This document shows positions 21,587 through 30,875 of a stretch of 64,000 bases of DNA, piece after piece (position 1 is the first letter of the stretch; every line of letters starts with the position of its first letter). A program made the translations under genes and the position numbers. The notes beneath the pieces were generated by a model, which did no database searches, was not told the DNA's origin, and was given only the letters and a program-made list of their open reading frames with translations. The DNA is taken from contig NC_084707.1 of assembly GCF_033807575.1 (NCBI RefSeq), forward strand, positions 13,812,550-13,876,549, in the 5' to 3' direction. This DNA comes from Cydia pomonella (lineage: Eukaryota; Arthropoda; Insecta; Lepidoptera; Tortricidae).

Positions 21587-21870
21587 TTAGAATAAATTTA
21601 AAAGTGGAAAAATTTCTGCCTTGGATGAGACTTGAACTCACGGCCTCTGGATCGATACTCCAGCGCTCTGCCATCTGAGCCACCAAGACCGGTACCGGTT
21701 CTTACGGTAGATATCGCTAGGGTCCCCTAGACCCATATGGTGGAAAAATGTGCTGCCTATGGATGAGGTCTTGGTGCCTCAGATGGCAGAGCGCTGGAGT
21801 ATCGATCCAGAGGCCGTGAGTTCAAGTCTCACCCAAGACAGTAATTTTTCCACTTTTAAATTTATTCTAA
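21587..21870. mobile_element. Fold-back element with tRNA-like arms
   Basis: The left arm 21587-21689 and right arm 21768-21870 are 103 bp each and reverse-complementary with 4 mismatches as I read them. Each arm holds a tRNA-like segment. Read outward from the centre it has a TGGCTCAGATGG A-box-like motif, a CTGGA/TCCAG anticodon-like stem with a 7-base loop, and a GAGTTCAAGTCTC B-box-like motif (arm 1 on minus: 21671-21682 and 21629-21640; arm 2 on plus: 21778-21790 and 21818-21830). The 78-bp spacer includes the palindrome CCGGTACCGG and a third partial copy of the GGAAAAAT-CTGCC-GGATGAG edge at 21741-21767. No acceptor stem is evident, so these are SINE-head-like, not functional tRNA genes. 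Confidence 0.8.
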
Positions 21871-23579
21871 GCTGAATAGCATCGTTCGCAGACGTTTCTG
21901 CTTGTTAAAAATTAATTTAGTGTCAGGTTATGTTCTCTTTATTAGGTATTTACATATAAAATCTTTATGTCTAACTATTACCTGTACTAAGTAACTAACT
22001 GTAACAGTAATAAAACTAATAAATCAAAATAATGACAAATTAACTTTAACTAAACGAATCTTAAGAACACAATAATACCAATGACAGTTTCGTATTACGG
22101 TTTAATTCGTATTTATGGGCCGTTTAAACGCGAGGTCGCGGAACCACTAATTTGCAACCCTCCGCGGTGTGTGAACGCATTTGATTCTTATTCATGGGGC
22201 TCGCCCCCGCGACCTAACGATTTGATAATGTATTCACTTGATAAAGCCACAGTTAAAATATCACGTACAGTATAAATGGTTATTTGTTTCACAAGGGGGC
22301 AAAGTTGTTGTTTAGCCCCTCGTATTAATATTGATATCTGAGCAAGCGAAAGATAACCAAAATTGAACGACGAGCGTATGGCTTGAAAAGTGAAATCTGG
22401 AATGTAGCGAGGGTTTTAAGGCGCAATGGTTAAACATATTTTGCTCCCGAGTGTTTGTTTGACAACCTTTTTCACCACAACAAGGTGAGGAAAATACTGT
22501 GATACCTTACAAATCAAAACTAAATGAATGTTTTTAAATATTTATAATTTAAAAATCATCACTTAAAAGCCAATTCTATCAACCACCACGAGCAAGCAAC
22601 TCAAAATTCTCATCAGATTATTTTGCCACACATGTGGATGATTTCGATAGCACATACTTTTAAACGTCAAATTTCTATGAAATTCGCTGCAGAGTTATCT
22701 TGGTTTAACTTTATCAAGCTACGAAGTACCGAGGGAGCCTTTACGAGCTGGTGTGGTGAAAAATATTTAACCAGTTGTTCCACTGGTTTCTGTTGTAACA
22801 GTCCAAACAAAATATTCCATTAACGAAATAAAATTTATGACATGGTAATTTTTTGTCCCAGTTTTTGCTTTTGTGAACTGTCAGTGAAATATAATTTTAG
22901 ACCTTTAACGCAGCGTTTAAGGTAATCGAATAAGACGTACTGGGTACGCAGCAGCAGAGGTATTTGTCTAATTTGATTCAATAGTTAAAGTACTGTCGAT
23001 AATTTTTATATCATTTTAAAGGTACTTCGCGGCCATGGCATTAAAAAACCAATTACAGCGAGTCTAAATCGCGACGCTCCCGCCTATTTGTCAGACTCCA
23101 AAGGGATAAAAAGTATATTCTAAATTTAATTTCACGCAATTTAAAAAATTGAGGGGACAGTCAGAAATATTATTTTTTTATAGAGCGCCGGTTTTGAAGT
23201 TTATTAATCGGGTGACTGGTGTGACGCAAAGACAGGGCAGGGGAGAACACCCTTGCTGTTTTAATATACAATAACATTTTATCTAAAAACCTGCTAGTTA
23301 AAAGTCTTAATTATGTTGAATGCATTTTTTATATATTTTAATAAATGTATCTAGTACTTATGAACACTAAATACGCAGAAGGACCATATTACTTGAATGA
23401 ACTATGTGTTAAGAAGGAAAAACATTATTTCTAAATAAATCAGCTACGTTAGATTCTTACATATCGAAAGGTTCAATCGTTTTTATTTTCAGTTAGGTAG
23501 GTACTTTCTTAATTTTTGGTAAATTGTACCTGCTGTTTATTTTAGGGTTCCGTAGTATTTTTTGTTTAGGACAATTTTA

Positions 23580-23690
23580 CACAGTTCGACCTAGCCCACA
23601 ATAAACTCAATAAGGCTTGTGTCTGAGTACTAAACGAAGATGTATGTAATTATATGTAAATACTTATGCCGGGTGTGGCCTGTAATAGGA
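23580..23690 (-). mobile_element. SINE tail relic
   Basis: AACTCAATAAGGCTTGTGTC followed by GAGTACTAAACGAAGATG resembles the minus-strand tail of the SINE at 49395-49640. It is strongly diverged and truncated. Confidence 0.45.
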
Positions 23691-25632
23691 GCAATTAATT
23701 AAACTGTAGGCTGTACTCGTCAAACTGACCAACATTTGTTCAGCGACTTTTAAAAATAACTTATTTTGATTTTTAGAACACTTTAACATAAGGTCAACTC
23801 GGCGAAGACCGGCATACTTTATTTAAAAAGAACTTAATTGACAAATTTTTCTGAAATTAGTTGATAAAATATTTCGTTGGTTTCTAATTAAACTTGCCAA
23901 ATTCTCATTTAAGGCAGCGGATAGTGAAATAAACACTCGTTTTTAAAACACGTCGCAATGGACAAACTCAGCGCCAATGTCGGCTAAAATCGTCTAATGG
24001 CGAATTTACCTACACATAGGCAACCTACGTAATTATAGATGTTTGTACGAGTGCGAACTACAATAACAACTGAATGTAGACTCTAATATGTCAAGAATAG
24101 GGTTTATTATGGCTGATTTCATGCAAAGTTTCGTTTGTCGGGTAAGACCGGCATACATCGCCATACAGGGGTCGAAAACACGCAGGTAAGTATTAATAAA
24201 ACAATGAGATCAAACATTGAGATCAATACAAATGTATTTTAATCAATACAATTCTTAAGTAAAATACTAAACGATTATTGATTTAAGTACTCTTAAAAAT
24301 TGAGGCCAAGAATACCACAAAAAGTAGCAAATGTATATTGCATTGAAATGGAAGTGATAACATTCATCAGTGAAATAAACTGCTGATTCATATAAACTAT
24401 TTCGAGGTAGACAGACACAAAATGCTTAACAGCTGACCAAGGTTGGTCCCTTACTGTTTTCACCTTTAAGATATGGCATTTTCAGTCTCACGATCTTAAA
24501 TTCCATGGCGACTGCTCTATCAAGAATTTTATAAGTATGTCCATTGTCCACGACCTTTTCTTGTCACATTTTGAGCAAGTATACTAGTTAACTATATATT
24601 ATATACTAGTGGCTCTGTGAGCTGTTGACGCGTTAAGTTTAGAAAATGTAAAAATGATAAATATCATTATCACAGTTAAACTCATAATAGTCATAAGCGC
24701 CATATACATTATTGGCGCTTAAGTTCTTTATGAAATTCTACATTTAAAAAAAAATCTAAAATTAGATCGACAAAAAAGTCTATTAAATCTTAAAATCTGG
24801 CCACAAAATTTCACGAGAATCGGTTGAGAGTTGCGACCTGTAGAGGATGCAAAATGCCCGAGTCAAAACGTAGATCTTCGCTAACGCTACGGTCAATAAT
24901 AAATTAAAAAAAAAACATATACAGAAAAGGTTGGCAACTTCTGAAAACGGTGAAGACCGGCGATATGACGATATTAGCCTCCAAACTTTTGACGGACTTC
25001 GACACTACTACATTTTGAAGTTAGTTTTTTTCCACCAGAAATATCTTCGTGAAATAACCAGTTTAAGGTTATTGTAATATAATATTCATATAAATACGTT
25101 AATAAAGAATAGACTTACCTGTATCGATCTTAAAAACACTTCAGTTTAATCACTTAAAAAAAAAATTAACGACAGCGTGTTGTACTCCCAATACGAGTTG
25201 CCAACCTGACTAAACTTGAAAGGCCGGTTTTTCTCTTCATGCTAGAGGTGCTTCATGCATGCATGCGCCATCTGTGTAAATTTATAAGAACTAGAACTGT
25301 TTTATCATTACGTAAATTGTGTTGCCATCCTCGTAGCTGTACAGAATTTGCTGTAATTCTTGCTAGACGGCCTTCGCCGGCAGACGGTCTTCGCCGAGTT
25401 GACCTTACCTACCTACAGTTTTTATTGCTCGTGTTACAGGCTACACCCGGTATATGTCGGCAGTCAATCGTAAGATTAGGCAGATCGAACCATACCTAGG
25501 CATATCGTGTTCATCTTTGTCTCGTTTCCTGAGTCGACGCGATTTGATTGACGATTTGACGCTGATTCTTGGATACCATCTTTTGATAAAGTTAATGTTT
25601 TTGGAAATAATCACTCCGAAAGAAAAAAGATG

Positions 25633-25636
25633 TGTC
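25633..25636. repeat. 4-bp target site duplication, left
   Basis: TGTC immediately precedes the 5' LTR, and the same four bases follow the 3' LTR at 30872-30875. Confidence 0.85.
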
Positions 25637-25727
25637 TGTTGTCGCCATGGCATTTTGACAACACCACGACGACTATATCCTACCAATACTGCGCGTGACG
25701 TACATCCGGAGCTGTCAAACCCAACGT

Positions 25728-25735
25728 CATAAAAG
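25728..25735 (+). promoter_or_regulatory. Candidate TATA box in 5' LTR
   Basis: CATAAAAG followed by GGCAAGCACAAGG lies about 240 bp before the LTR end, a sensible place for a U3 promoter. Transcription would begin near 25760, ahead of the LTR hairpin and the AATAAA motifs. An equivalent copy sits at 30623-30630. Confidence 0.5.
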
Positions 25736-25860
25736 GGCAAGCACAAGGCGGGAGCGACCACTGGCCATCTAGCAGCCACCAGCGACGGAGTATTGTACAT
25801 ATGGTGCATTGGTGTCCTGAGTATAATTGTATCATACCTATTTGCTTTATCATTCACGGT

Positions 25861-25901
25861 CGTATTAAGTATAATATGGTTTACATATTATACTTAATAC
25901 G
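25861..25901. repeat. Perfect 18-bp hairpin inside LTR
   Basis: CGTATTAAGTATAATATG, a 5-base loop GTTTA, and the exact complement. The same structure is in the 3' LTR at 30756-30796. It lies between the TATA-like box and the AATAAA signals, so it probably falls in R and would be present at both ends of the RNA. Confidence 0.9.
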
Positions 25902-25932
25902 ATCAGTTCATTCCTTGTATTATTGTTACGTG

Positions 25933-25946
25933 AATAAATAAATAAA
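25933..25946 (+). terminator. Candidate polyadenylation signals in LTR
   Basis: Overlapping AATAAA hexamers (GAATAAATAAATAAATG) lie 30-45 bp before the LTR end, followed by a GT-rich GTTGCTTGGGTGTTT. In the 3' LTR copy (30828-30841) this would end the genomic RNA. Confidence 0.6.
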
Positions 25947-25976
25947 TGTATTAATGTTGCTTGGGTGTTTATTTCA

Positions 25977-25990
25977 TCAGAAGTGAAGAG
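25977..25990 (+). other. Candidate primer binding site (tRNA-Leu type)
   Basis: TCAGAAGTG begins directly after the 5' LTR. The 9 bases match the complement of the acceptor/T-stem side of insect tRNA-Leu, offset a few bases from the 3' CCA, as known for mdg3- and micropia-type Gypsy elements. The match decays after nine bases (AAGAG follows). The canonical TGG start is absent. The identification is from memory of the family and not computed. Confidence 0.5.
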
Positions 25991-26002
25991 TAGCACCACG
26001 CC

Positions 26003-29000
26003 ATGCCACGCCATCGGAAGAGGTCGAGGCGTCACGGGAAGAAGCGTGACACTAGCTCAAGCTCATCGATATCAAGCACATCGTCCAGTTCGTCTTCTCG
26101 CTCTGCAAGTTCGAGCTCCAGCAGTGACCATGCCTCAAGAAAAAGAAGGAAACGTGGCCGTAAGGGATCGCCAACTGTGAGTCAAAACGTTGTCTTATCA
26201 TCAGTTATCCCCGAATATGACCCTCTGGTAGACGACATAGACATGTGGCTCAATGTGGTTCAAGCTAACGCTCGTGCATTTGGTTGGTCGGATAATATGA
26301 TTAAATACCAAGCGTTGCAAAAATTACGTAATTCTGCTAAAACGTGGTTAGATTCTCTTCAAAAAAATGAGACTCGGTGGACGTCATGGAAATGGCGACA
26401 ATGGCGTAATACGTTGTCGGATACATTTCAAACAAAACGGTGTATGTACAACTTGATTAAACAATTAGTTGACACAAAGCCGTTGCCTAATCAGTCTCTT
26501 TACGAGTTTTTTTTTCAACAAAAGGGAAAAATTGATAGATTACAGTTAAGATTTAGTGAAAGAGATATTAATTCAATCATTGTCGGTTCGATTGGCGATA
26601 GCAGTATAAGTACGGCGGTTGAAGCAGGGAACTTTAGATACTGTGAAGATTTAGCTGCATTTTTGCACGGTAGAACGTACGTTGCGACTGATAAGCCCCC
26701 GATTCAAAAGGCTCATTCGTATACAGCACCTAAGCCTTCATATCGTAACAGTGGTTCATCAAGCCTTAATAGTGTTGATAGGTCGGACCCCGCGGTCAAA
26801 AATGAAGCATCTTCTAGCAGTAGCAATCATTTCAATAACATGGTTTGTTATCGTTGTGGTGAGACAGGGCATAAAAGAAATACATGTACTGTGAAAGATA
26901 CAATTCGTTGTACCCTATGCAGTAAAATAGGTCATTTAGAAGCTGCCTGCAAATCTAAATTAAAATCGAAAACTGAAAAGGAAGTTGAGGTCAAAATGAT
27001 TTATTCCGGTTCGCACTCAAAACAAAAGTTTTATAAAAAGGTAGATTTAAATAATACAGAGTGCCATGCGTTCTTTGATATGGGGAGCGAGTGCTCACTT
27101 TTAACGCCGGACGTAATAAAACGTTGCCAATTACAACCGTTCAAAATAAAACCTATTACTTTAGTAGGGTTTAGAGATGAGGTTTCTTTCCAAGTCACCG
27201 AAGCAGTCGCGACTAACTTGAAGGTAGACAATGTGCAACTATTTATAACATTGTATGTTGTTGACAGGTTAAATGGGTGTAATTTGTTAATAGGACGTAA
27301 TTTCACGGAAAACAAAAGCATCATGTACACGCGTGCGGGAGATACCTTAACATTTGATCCTGCACATGTCTTAAGCGTAAATAATGTGGCCATTAGTTTG
27401 ATTAGTGATTTATCTAGTGAGCATCAAGCTATCGTAAATAATATTTTTTCAAGGTACCCTCAGTGTACATCGCAAGAGTTGACTAGCTTAGGCAAAACAT
27501 CTTGTGTAGAATTGTCAATTGAATTGACGTCAAATAAGCCGGTTTGTCAACGGCCTTATAGGATGTCGGAAGCAGAGAAGGCAAAAACACGGGAAATTAC
27601 AGACGAACTTTTAAAAAACGGTATCATTCGCCACAGCTGCTCTGCCTACGCTAGCCCAGCCTTGTTAGTAGATAAATCATCGGGAGAAAAACGTTTGTGT
27701 ATAGATTATCGGCAGTTAAATAAAATAACAGTTAAAGAAAAATACCCAATGCCGATGATAGATGATCTTATAGATCGGTTACGAGGCTGTAAGTTTTTCA
27801 CGTCCCTTGATTTAAAAAACGGGTACTATCAAATTGGCGTAAAACCAGAGGATACACACAAACTTGCGTTTGTTACTAGTGACTCTCATTTTGAATTTAT
27901 TAGGATGCCGTTCGGGGTCTGCAATGGGCCGGCGGTATTTCAAAGGCTAATGAATACTATTTTGGGCGATTTGCGTTTTGGAAAGGTAATATGTTATATG
28001 GATGATCTACTAATAGCCACAGAAACTTTGGAGGAAAACATAGCCTGTCTAGAACAGGTACTAGATTTGTTGGTGACTAACGGATTAACTTTAAATTTAG
28101 AAAAATGCTCATTTTTTCGTAATAACATTACTTTTCTCGGCTACGAAATATCTGAACACGGCATTCGGCCGAGCTCAAAAAAATTAAAGGCTTTAGTAGA
28201 TTATCCGACTCCTAAATCAGTACATCAATTGCGCCAATTTTTGGGACTAGTCAACTATTTTAGAAAATTCATTAAAAATTGCGCCCTAGTTTGCAAACCT
28301 TTAACTAACTTATTAAAAAAAGGAATCGTTTGGCACTGGGGTTCCGAACAAGATAAAGCTGTAACCGATCTAAAAGAGAAACTGATTAACAATGCGGTGC
28401 TTGAAATTTTTGACCCTAAATTACCGATTAATCTCTATACTGACGCTAGCCAGGACGGTATAGGTTGTATTTTGATGCAATTAACTAAAAATGGAGAAAA
28501 ACCAGTTCATTTTTATAGCCGCCAAACTACAAAAGACGAAAAGAAGTTTCACTCCTTCGAATTGGAACTCCTAGCAATTGTGACAGCACTACAACGATTC
28601 CGTCATTATTTAATAGGCACTCAGTTTAAAATAACTACGGATTGTAATGCGGTCAAATATGCGTTAAGTAAACAAAATATAGTACCACGCATAAGTAGAT
28701 GGGTGTTGTATACGCAGGAATTCACTTTTGACATAACTCATAGAGCTGGCTGTCAAATGCAACATGTAGATGCCTTAAGCCGGAACCCGTTGAAAGAGGA
28801 AAACGAAACTGAATCCGTAATGTCTATTACAGAAGGTGATTGGTTATTGTCAGTTCAGTTACAAGATGCAGCTATCTGTAGTATTCGCGATATTCTGTTG
28901 TCAGGTGAGGCCGAGTCTAATAAACGGATTTTTAATGAATACGAGGTGTTAGGTAATAAAGTGTACCGACGTACAGAGTATGGAAGGCGCTGGTTGGTTC

Positions 29001-30061
29001 CAAAAAGTTGTATATGGCATGTAATACGCGCCAACCATGATGATGTAGGACATTTTGCAGTCGATAAAACTATTGAGAGAATTCGAGCAAAATTTTGGTT
29101 TCCGCGTTTAAAAAAGACAGTCACAAAATACATAAAAAATTGTATAAATTGCATTTATTACAAAAATGTACATGGTAAAAAACCCGGTAAATTATTTCCA
29201 ATTCCCAAATACGCAAGGCCCTTTCATACTCTGCACGTGGACCATCTTGGCCCTTTCGTAAAAACAACACAACAGAATAGTTATTTATTAGTTCTTGTAG
29301 ACTCTTTCACAAAATTTGTGTTCATATCGCCGGTTAAAAATACAAAAAGTGCGGTAGTCATTAATGAATTAAATAAGATTTTTAAGATTTTCGGTAACCC
29401 TAAACGGTTGATTTGCGACGCGGGTAGCGCATTTACATCAAAGTTATTTACAGAATATTGCAACGCTAGGTATATAAGACGTCATATTATCGCGACAGCC
29501 GTACCTCGCTCGAACGGTCAAGTGGAGCGCTATAACTTGACGATTTTAGAGGCCTTACGAAGCATGGGAGCTAATACAGAAAATAATAAATGGGATACGC
29601 ACATACCAAGTATCCAGCAAGGCATTAATAGCACTGTAAACAAAACCACAGCCGCAGTACCCAGTGAGGTTTTCTTTGGATACCGAATTAGAATGAATAA
29701 TGATGCGATTATTGATGATAATTTGGAGAATAATATCGATGTTACTGCATTAAGAAACACTGTTGATAATAATATAAAAAAAGATGCGGAACGACAAAAG
29801 GCATCATTTGATTCAAAAAGAAAGGAGGCAATACAGTATAATGTTGGCGATCTAGTTGTGCTGAAAATCCCTAGTCAGTCCAATGATGGTAATAGCACTA
29901 AATTATTACCTTTGTACAAAGGGCCCTTCCAAATTACTGAGGTTTTAGGACATGATAGGTACAAGGTCGCTGACCTAAGAGGCGCTGAAAGAAGTTCGAA
30001 AAGGTATGATGGAACGGCTTGCGTGGAGAATATGAAGCCGTGGATTCATATAGAGGAGTAA
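26003..30061 (+). CDS. gag-pol: Gag-Pol polyprotein of Ty3/Gypsy retrotransposon
   Basis: One frame of 1352 residues encodes the particle protein and enzymes for reverse transcription and integration. Residues 1-50 are serine-rich with basic clusters (KRSRRHGKKR, RKRRKRGRKG). A Gag domain follows, with two CCHC zinc knuckles at 282-295 and 303-316 for RNA binding. Protease: D359 in an F-F-D-M-G-S context, where D-T/S-G is usual. Reverse transcriptase, about 535-720: D603 (SLDLKNGYYQ) and YMDD at 665-668. RNase H: D814 in TDAS. Integrase: H1012, H1017, C1047, C1050 zinc finger, then D1080, D1139 and E1175, an exact D,D35E spacing. No chromodomain or envelope is present. The ATG at 26003 is the first after the primer site and keeps the serine-rich start. 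Fusion without frameshift means Gag and Pol would be made in equal amounts. Confidence 0.95.
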   Translation: MPRHRKRSRRHGKKRDTSSSSSISSTSSSSSSRSASSSSSSDHASRKRRKRGRKGSPTVSQNVVLSSVIPEYDPLVDDIDMWLNVVQANARAFGWSDNMIKYQALQKLRNSAKTWLDSLQKNETRWTSWKWRQWRNTLSDTFQTKRCMYNLIKQLVDTKPLPNQSLYEFFFQQKGKIDRLQLRFSERDINSIIVGSIGDSSISTAVEAGNFRYCEDLAAFLHGRTYVATDKPPIQKAHSYTAPKPSYRNSGSSSLNSVDRSDPAVKNEASSSSSNHFNNMVCYRCGETGHKRNTCTVKDTIRCTLCSKIGHLEAACKSKLKSKTEKEVEVKMIYSGSHSKQKFYKKVDLNNTECHAFFDMGSECSLLTPDVIKRCQLQPFKIKPITLVGFRDEVSFQVTEAVATNLKVDNVQLFITLYVVDRLNGCNLLIGRNFTENKSIMYTRAGDTLTFDPAHVLSVNNVAISLISDLSSEHQAIVNNIFSRYPQCTSQELTSLGKTSCVELSIELTSNKPVCQRPYRMSEAEKAKTREITDELLKNGIIRHSCSAYASPALLVDKSSGEKRLCIDYRQLNKITVKEKYPMPMIDDLIDRLRGCKFFTSLDLKNGYYQIGVKPEDTHKLAFVTSDSHFEFIRMPFGVCNGPAVFQRLMNTILGDLRFGKVICYMDDLLIATETLEENIACLEQVLDLLVTNGLTLNLEKCSFFRNNITFLGYEISEHGIRPSSKKLKALVDYPTPKSVHQLRQFLGLVNYFRKFIKNCALVCKPLTNLLKKGIVWHWGSEQDKAVTDLKEKLINNAVLEIFDPKLPINLYTDASQDGIGCILMQLTKNGEKPVHFYSRQTTKDEKKFHSFELELLAIVTALQRFRHYLIGTQFKITTDCNAVKYALSKQNIVPRISRWVLYTQEFTFDITHRAGCQMQHVDALSRNPLKEENETESVMSITEGDWLLSVQLQDAAICSIRDILLSGEAESNKRIFNEYEVLGNKVYRRTEYGRRWLVPKSCIWHVIRANHDDVGHFAVDKTIERIRAKFWFPRLKKTVTKYIKNCINCIYYKNVHGKKPGKLFPIPKYARPFHTLHVDHLGPFVKTTQQNSYLLVLVDSFTKFVFISPVKNTKSAVVINELNKIFKIFGNPKRLICDAGSAFTSKLFTEYCNARYIRRHIIATAVPRSNGQVERYNLTILEALRSMGANTENNKWDTHIPSIQQGINSTVNKTTAAVPSEVFFGYRIRMNNDAIIDDNLENNIDVTALRNTVDNNIKKDAERQKASFDSKRKEAIQYNVGDLVVLKIPSQSNDGNSTKLLPLYKGPFQITEVLGHDRYKVADLRGAERSSKRYDGTACVENMKPWIHIEE

Positions 30062-30531
30062 CCGGATGTTGTCGATGAAAGGTATTTCTACATTTTTAAT
30101 TATTAATTTTATTTAATTTAAATACAAATAATTTGTTTACAAATAATATCAATTATAGCTTCATCATTCCTTGGTGTCTTTTCGTGCAGATAACTATATT
30201 AATTACGTTACAGATATCCTTTTAATTCGTTTTAAAAAAAAGGCCTAATGCTAAAGCTTTGAACGTTCCATGAGCTATGATTTGTAAGATAACATGCGAT
30301 AGGAATCTGTGATGAACGCTATTGCATAGTGTTTGGTGATAAGCGACTAGAGTAATTATAACATTACTTAGTTGAAACCAAGACACTTTCAAACACTTCA
30401 TACGCTATGGAACTAAAAGCTATTTCACTGTTATCGTTAACATATGCTATACCTATGTGTATTTCTGTTCACAGCTTCCGCATCAGGCCCTAACGAGTTC
30501 CAGGAGTAACTCGTGGCACAGGACGGCCGGA
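30062..30531 (+). other. 3' untranslated region of the Gypsy element
   Basis: 470 bp lie between the stop codon and the 3' LTR. No env-like frame exists. The first bases, CCGGATGTTGTCG (30062-30074), recur at 30527-30539, where they span the start of the 3' LTR. A conventional polypurine tract is not obvious; the bases before the LTR read CACAGGACGGCCGGA. Confidence 0.7.
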
Positions 30532-30871
30532 TGTTGTCGCCATGGCATTTTGACAACACCACGACGACTATATCCTACCAATACTGCGCGTGACGTACAT
30601 CCGGAGCTGTCAAACCCAACGTCATAAAAGGGCAAGCACAAGGCGGGAGCGACCACTGGCCATCTAGCAGCCACCAGCGACGGAGTATTGTACATATGGT
30701 GCATTGGTGTCCTGAGTATAATTGTATCATACCTATTTGCTTTATCATTCACGGTCGTATTAAGTATAATATGGTTTACATATTATACTTAATACGATCA
30801 GTTCATTCCTTGTATTATTGTTACGTGAATAAATAAATAAATGTATTAATGTTGCTTGGGTGTTTATTTCA
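30532..30871 (+). repeat. 3' LTR, 340 bp
   Basis: This reads as identical to the 5' LTR at 25637-25976, including the hairpin (30756-30796) and the AATAAA motifs that would end transcription. Confidence 0.95.
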
Positions 30872-30875
30872 TGTC
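30872..30875. repeat. 4-bp target site duplication, right
   Basis: TGTC, matching 25633-25636. Confidence 0.85.

Larger units (their letters stand above)
21871..25636. other. Non-coding stretch up to the Gypsy element
   Basis: No gene could be supported. A patch at 22100-22210 is GC-richer and not repeat-like. A SINE tail relic lies at 23580-23690. Around 23545 a TTTTAGGGTTCCGTAGTATT stretch is a minimal relic of the dispersed repeat. Frames at 25239-25499 and 25454-25636 have no recognised domain. Confidence 0.45.
25637..25976 (+). repeat. 5' LTR, 340 bp
   Basis: It begins TGTTGTCGCC and ends TTTATTTCA (TG...CA). The first 27 bases form an inverted pair, TGTTGTC with GACAACA, around a GCCATGGC palindrome. 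A TATA-like CATAAAAG is at 25728-25735, a long perfect hairpin at 25861-25901 and AATAAA motifs from 25933. The LTR appears identical to 30532-30871. Confidence 0.95.
25637..30871 (+). mobile_element. Intact Ty3/Gypsy LTR retrotransposon, 5235 bp
   Basis: The structure is 340-bp LTR, primer site, one Gag-Pol frame, about 470 bp of untranslated DNA, then 340-bp LTR, bounded by TGTC duplications. Domain order PR-RT-RNaseH-IN identifies Ty3/Gypsy as opposed to Copia. A fused single Gag-Pol frame, absence of an envelope frame and the tRNA-Leu-like primer site fit the mdg3/micropia/blastopia-type lineage; that placement is inference. I read no differences between the LTRs, so the insertion is very young. 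The coding frame is intact except for an unusual protease triplet, so the copy may be recently or currently mobile. Confidence 0.95.

Noticed and set aside
21768..21870. Functional tRNA gene
   Set aside because: A- and B-box-like motifs and an anticodon-like stem exist, but no acceptor stem pairs, and the arm is duplicated in inverted form with identical decay.
25441..25857. 138-codon minus-strand frame across the 5' LTR, repeated in the 3' LTR
   Set aside because: It is antisense to the LTR and its repetition only reflects LTR identity. No domain is present.
27031..27393. 120-codon minus-strand frame inside the Gypsy coding region
   Set aside because: It is a shadow of the Gag-Pol frame.
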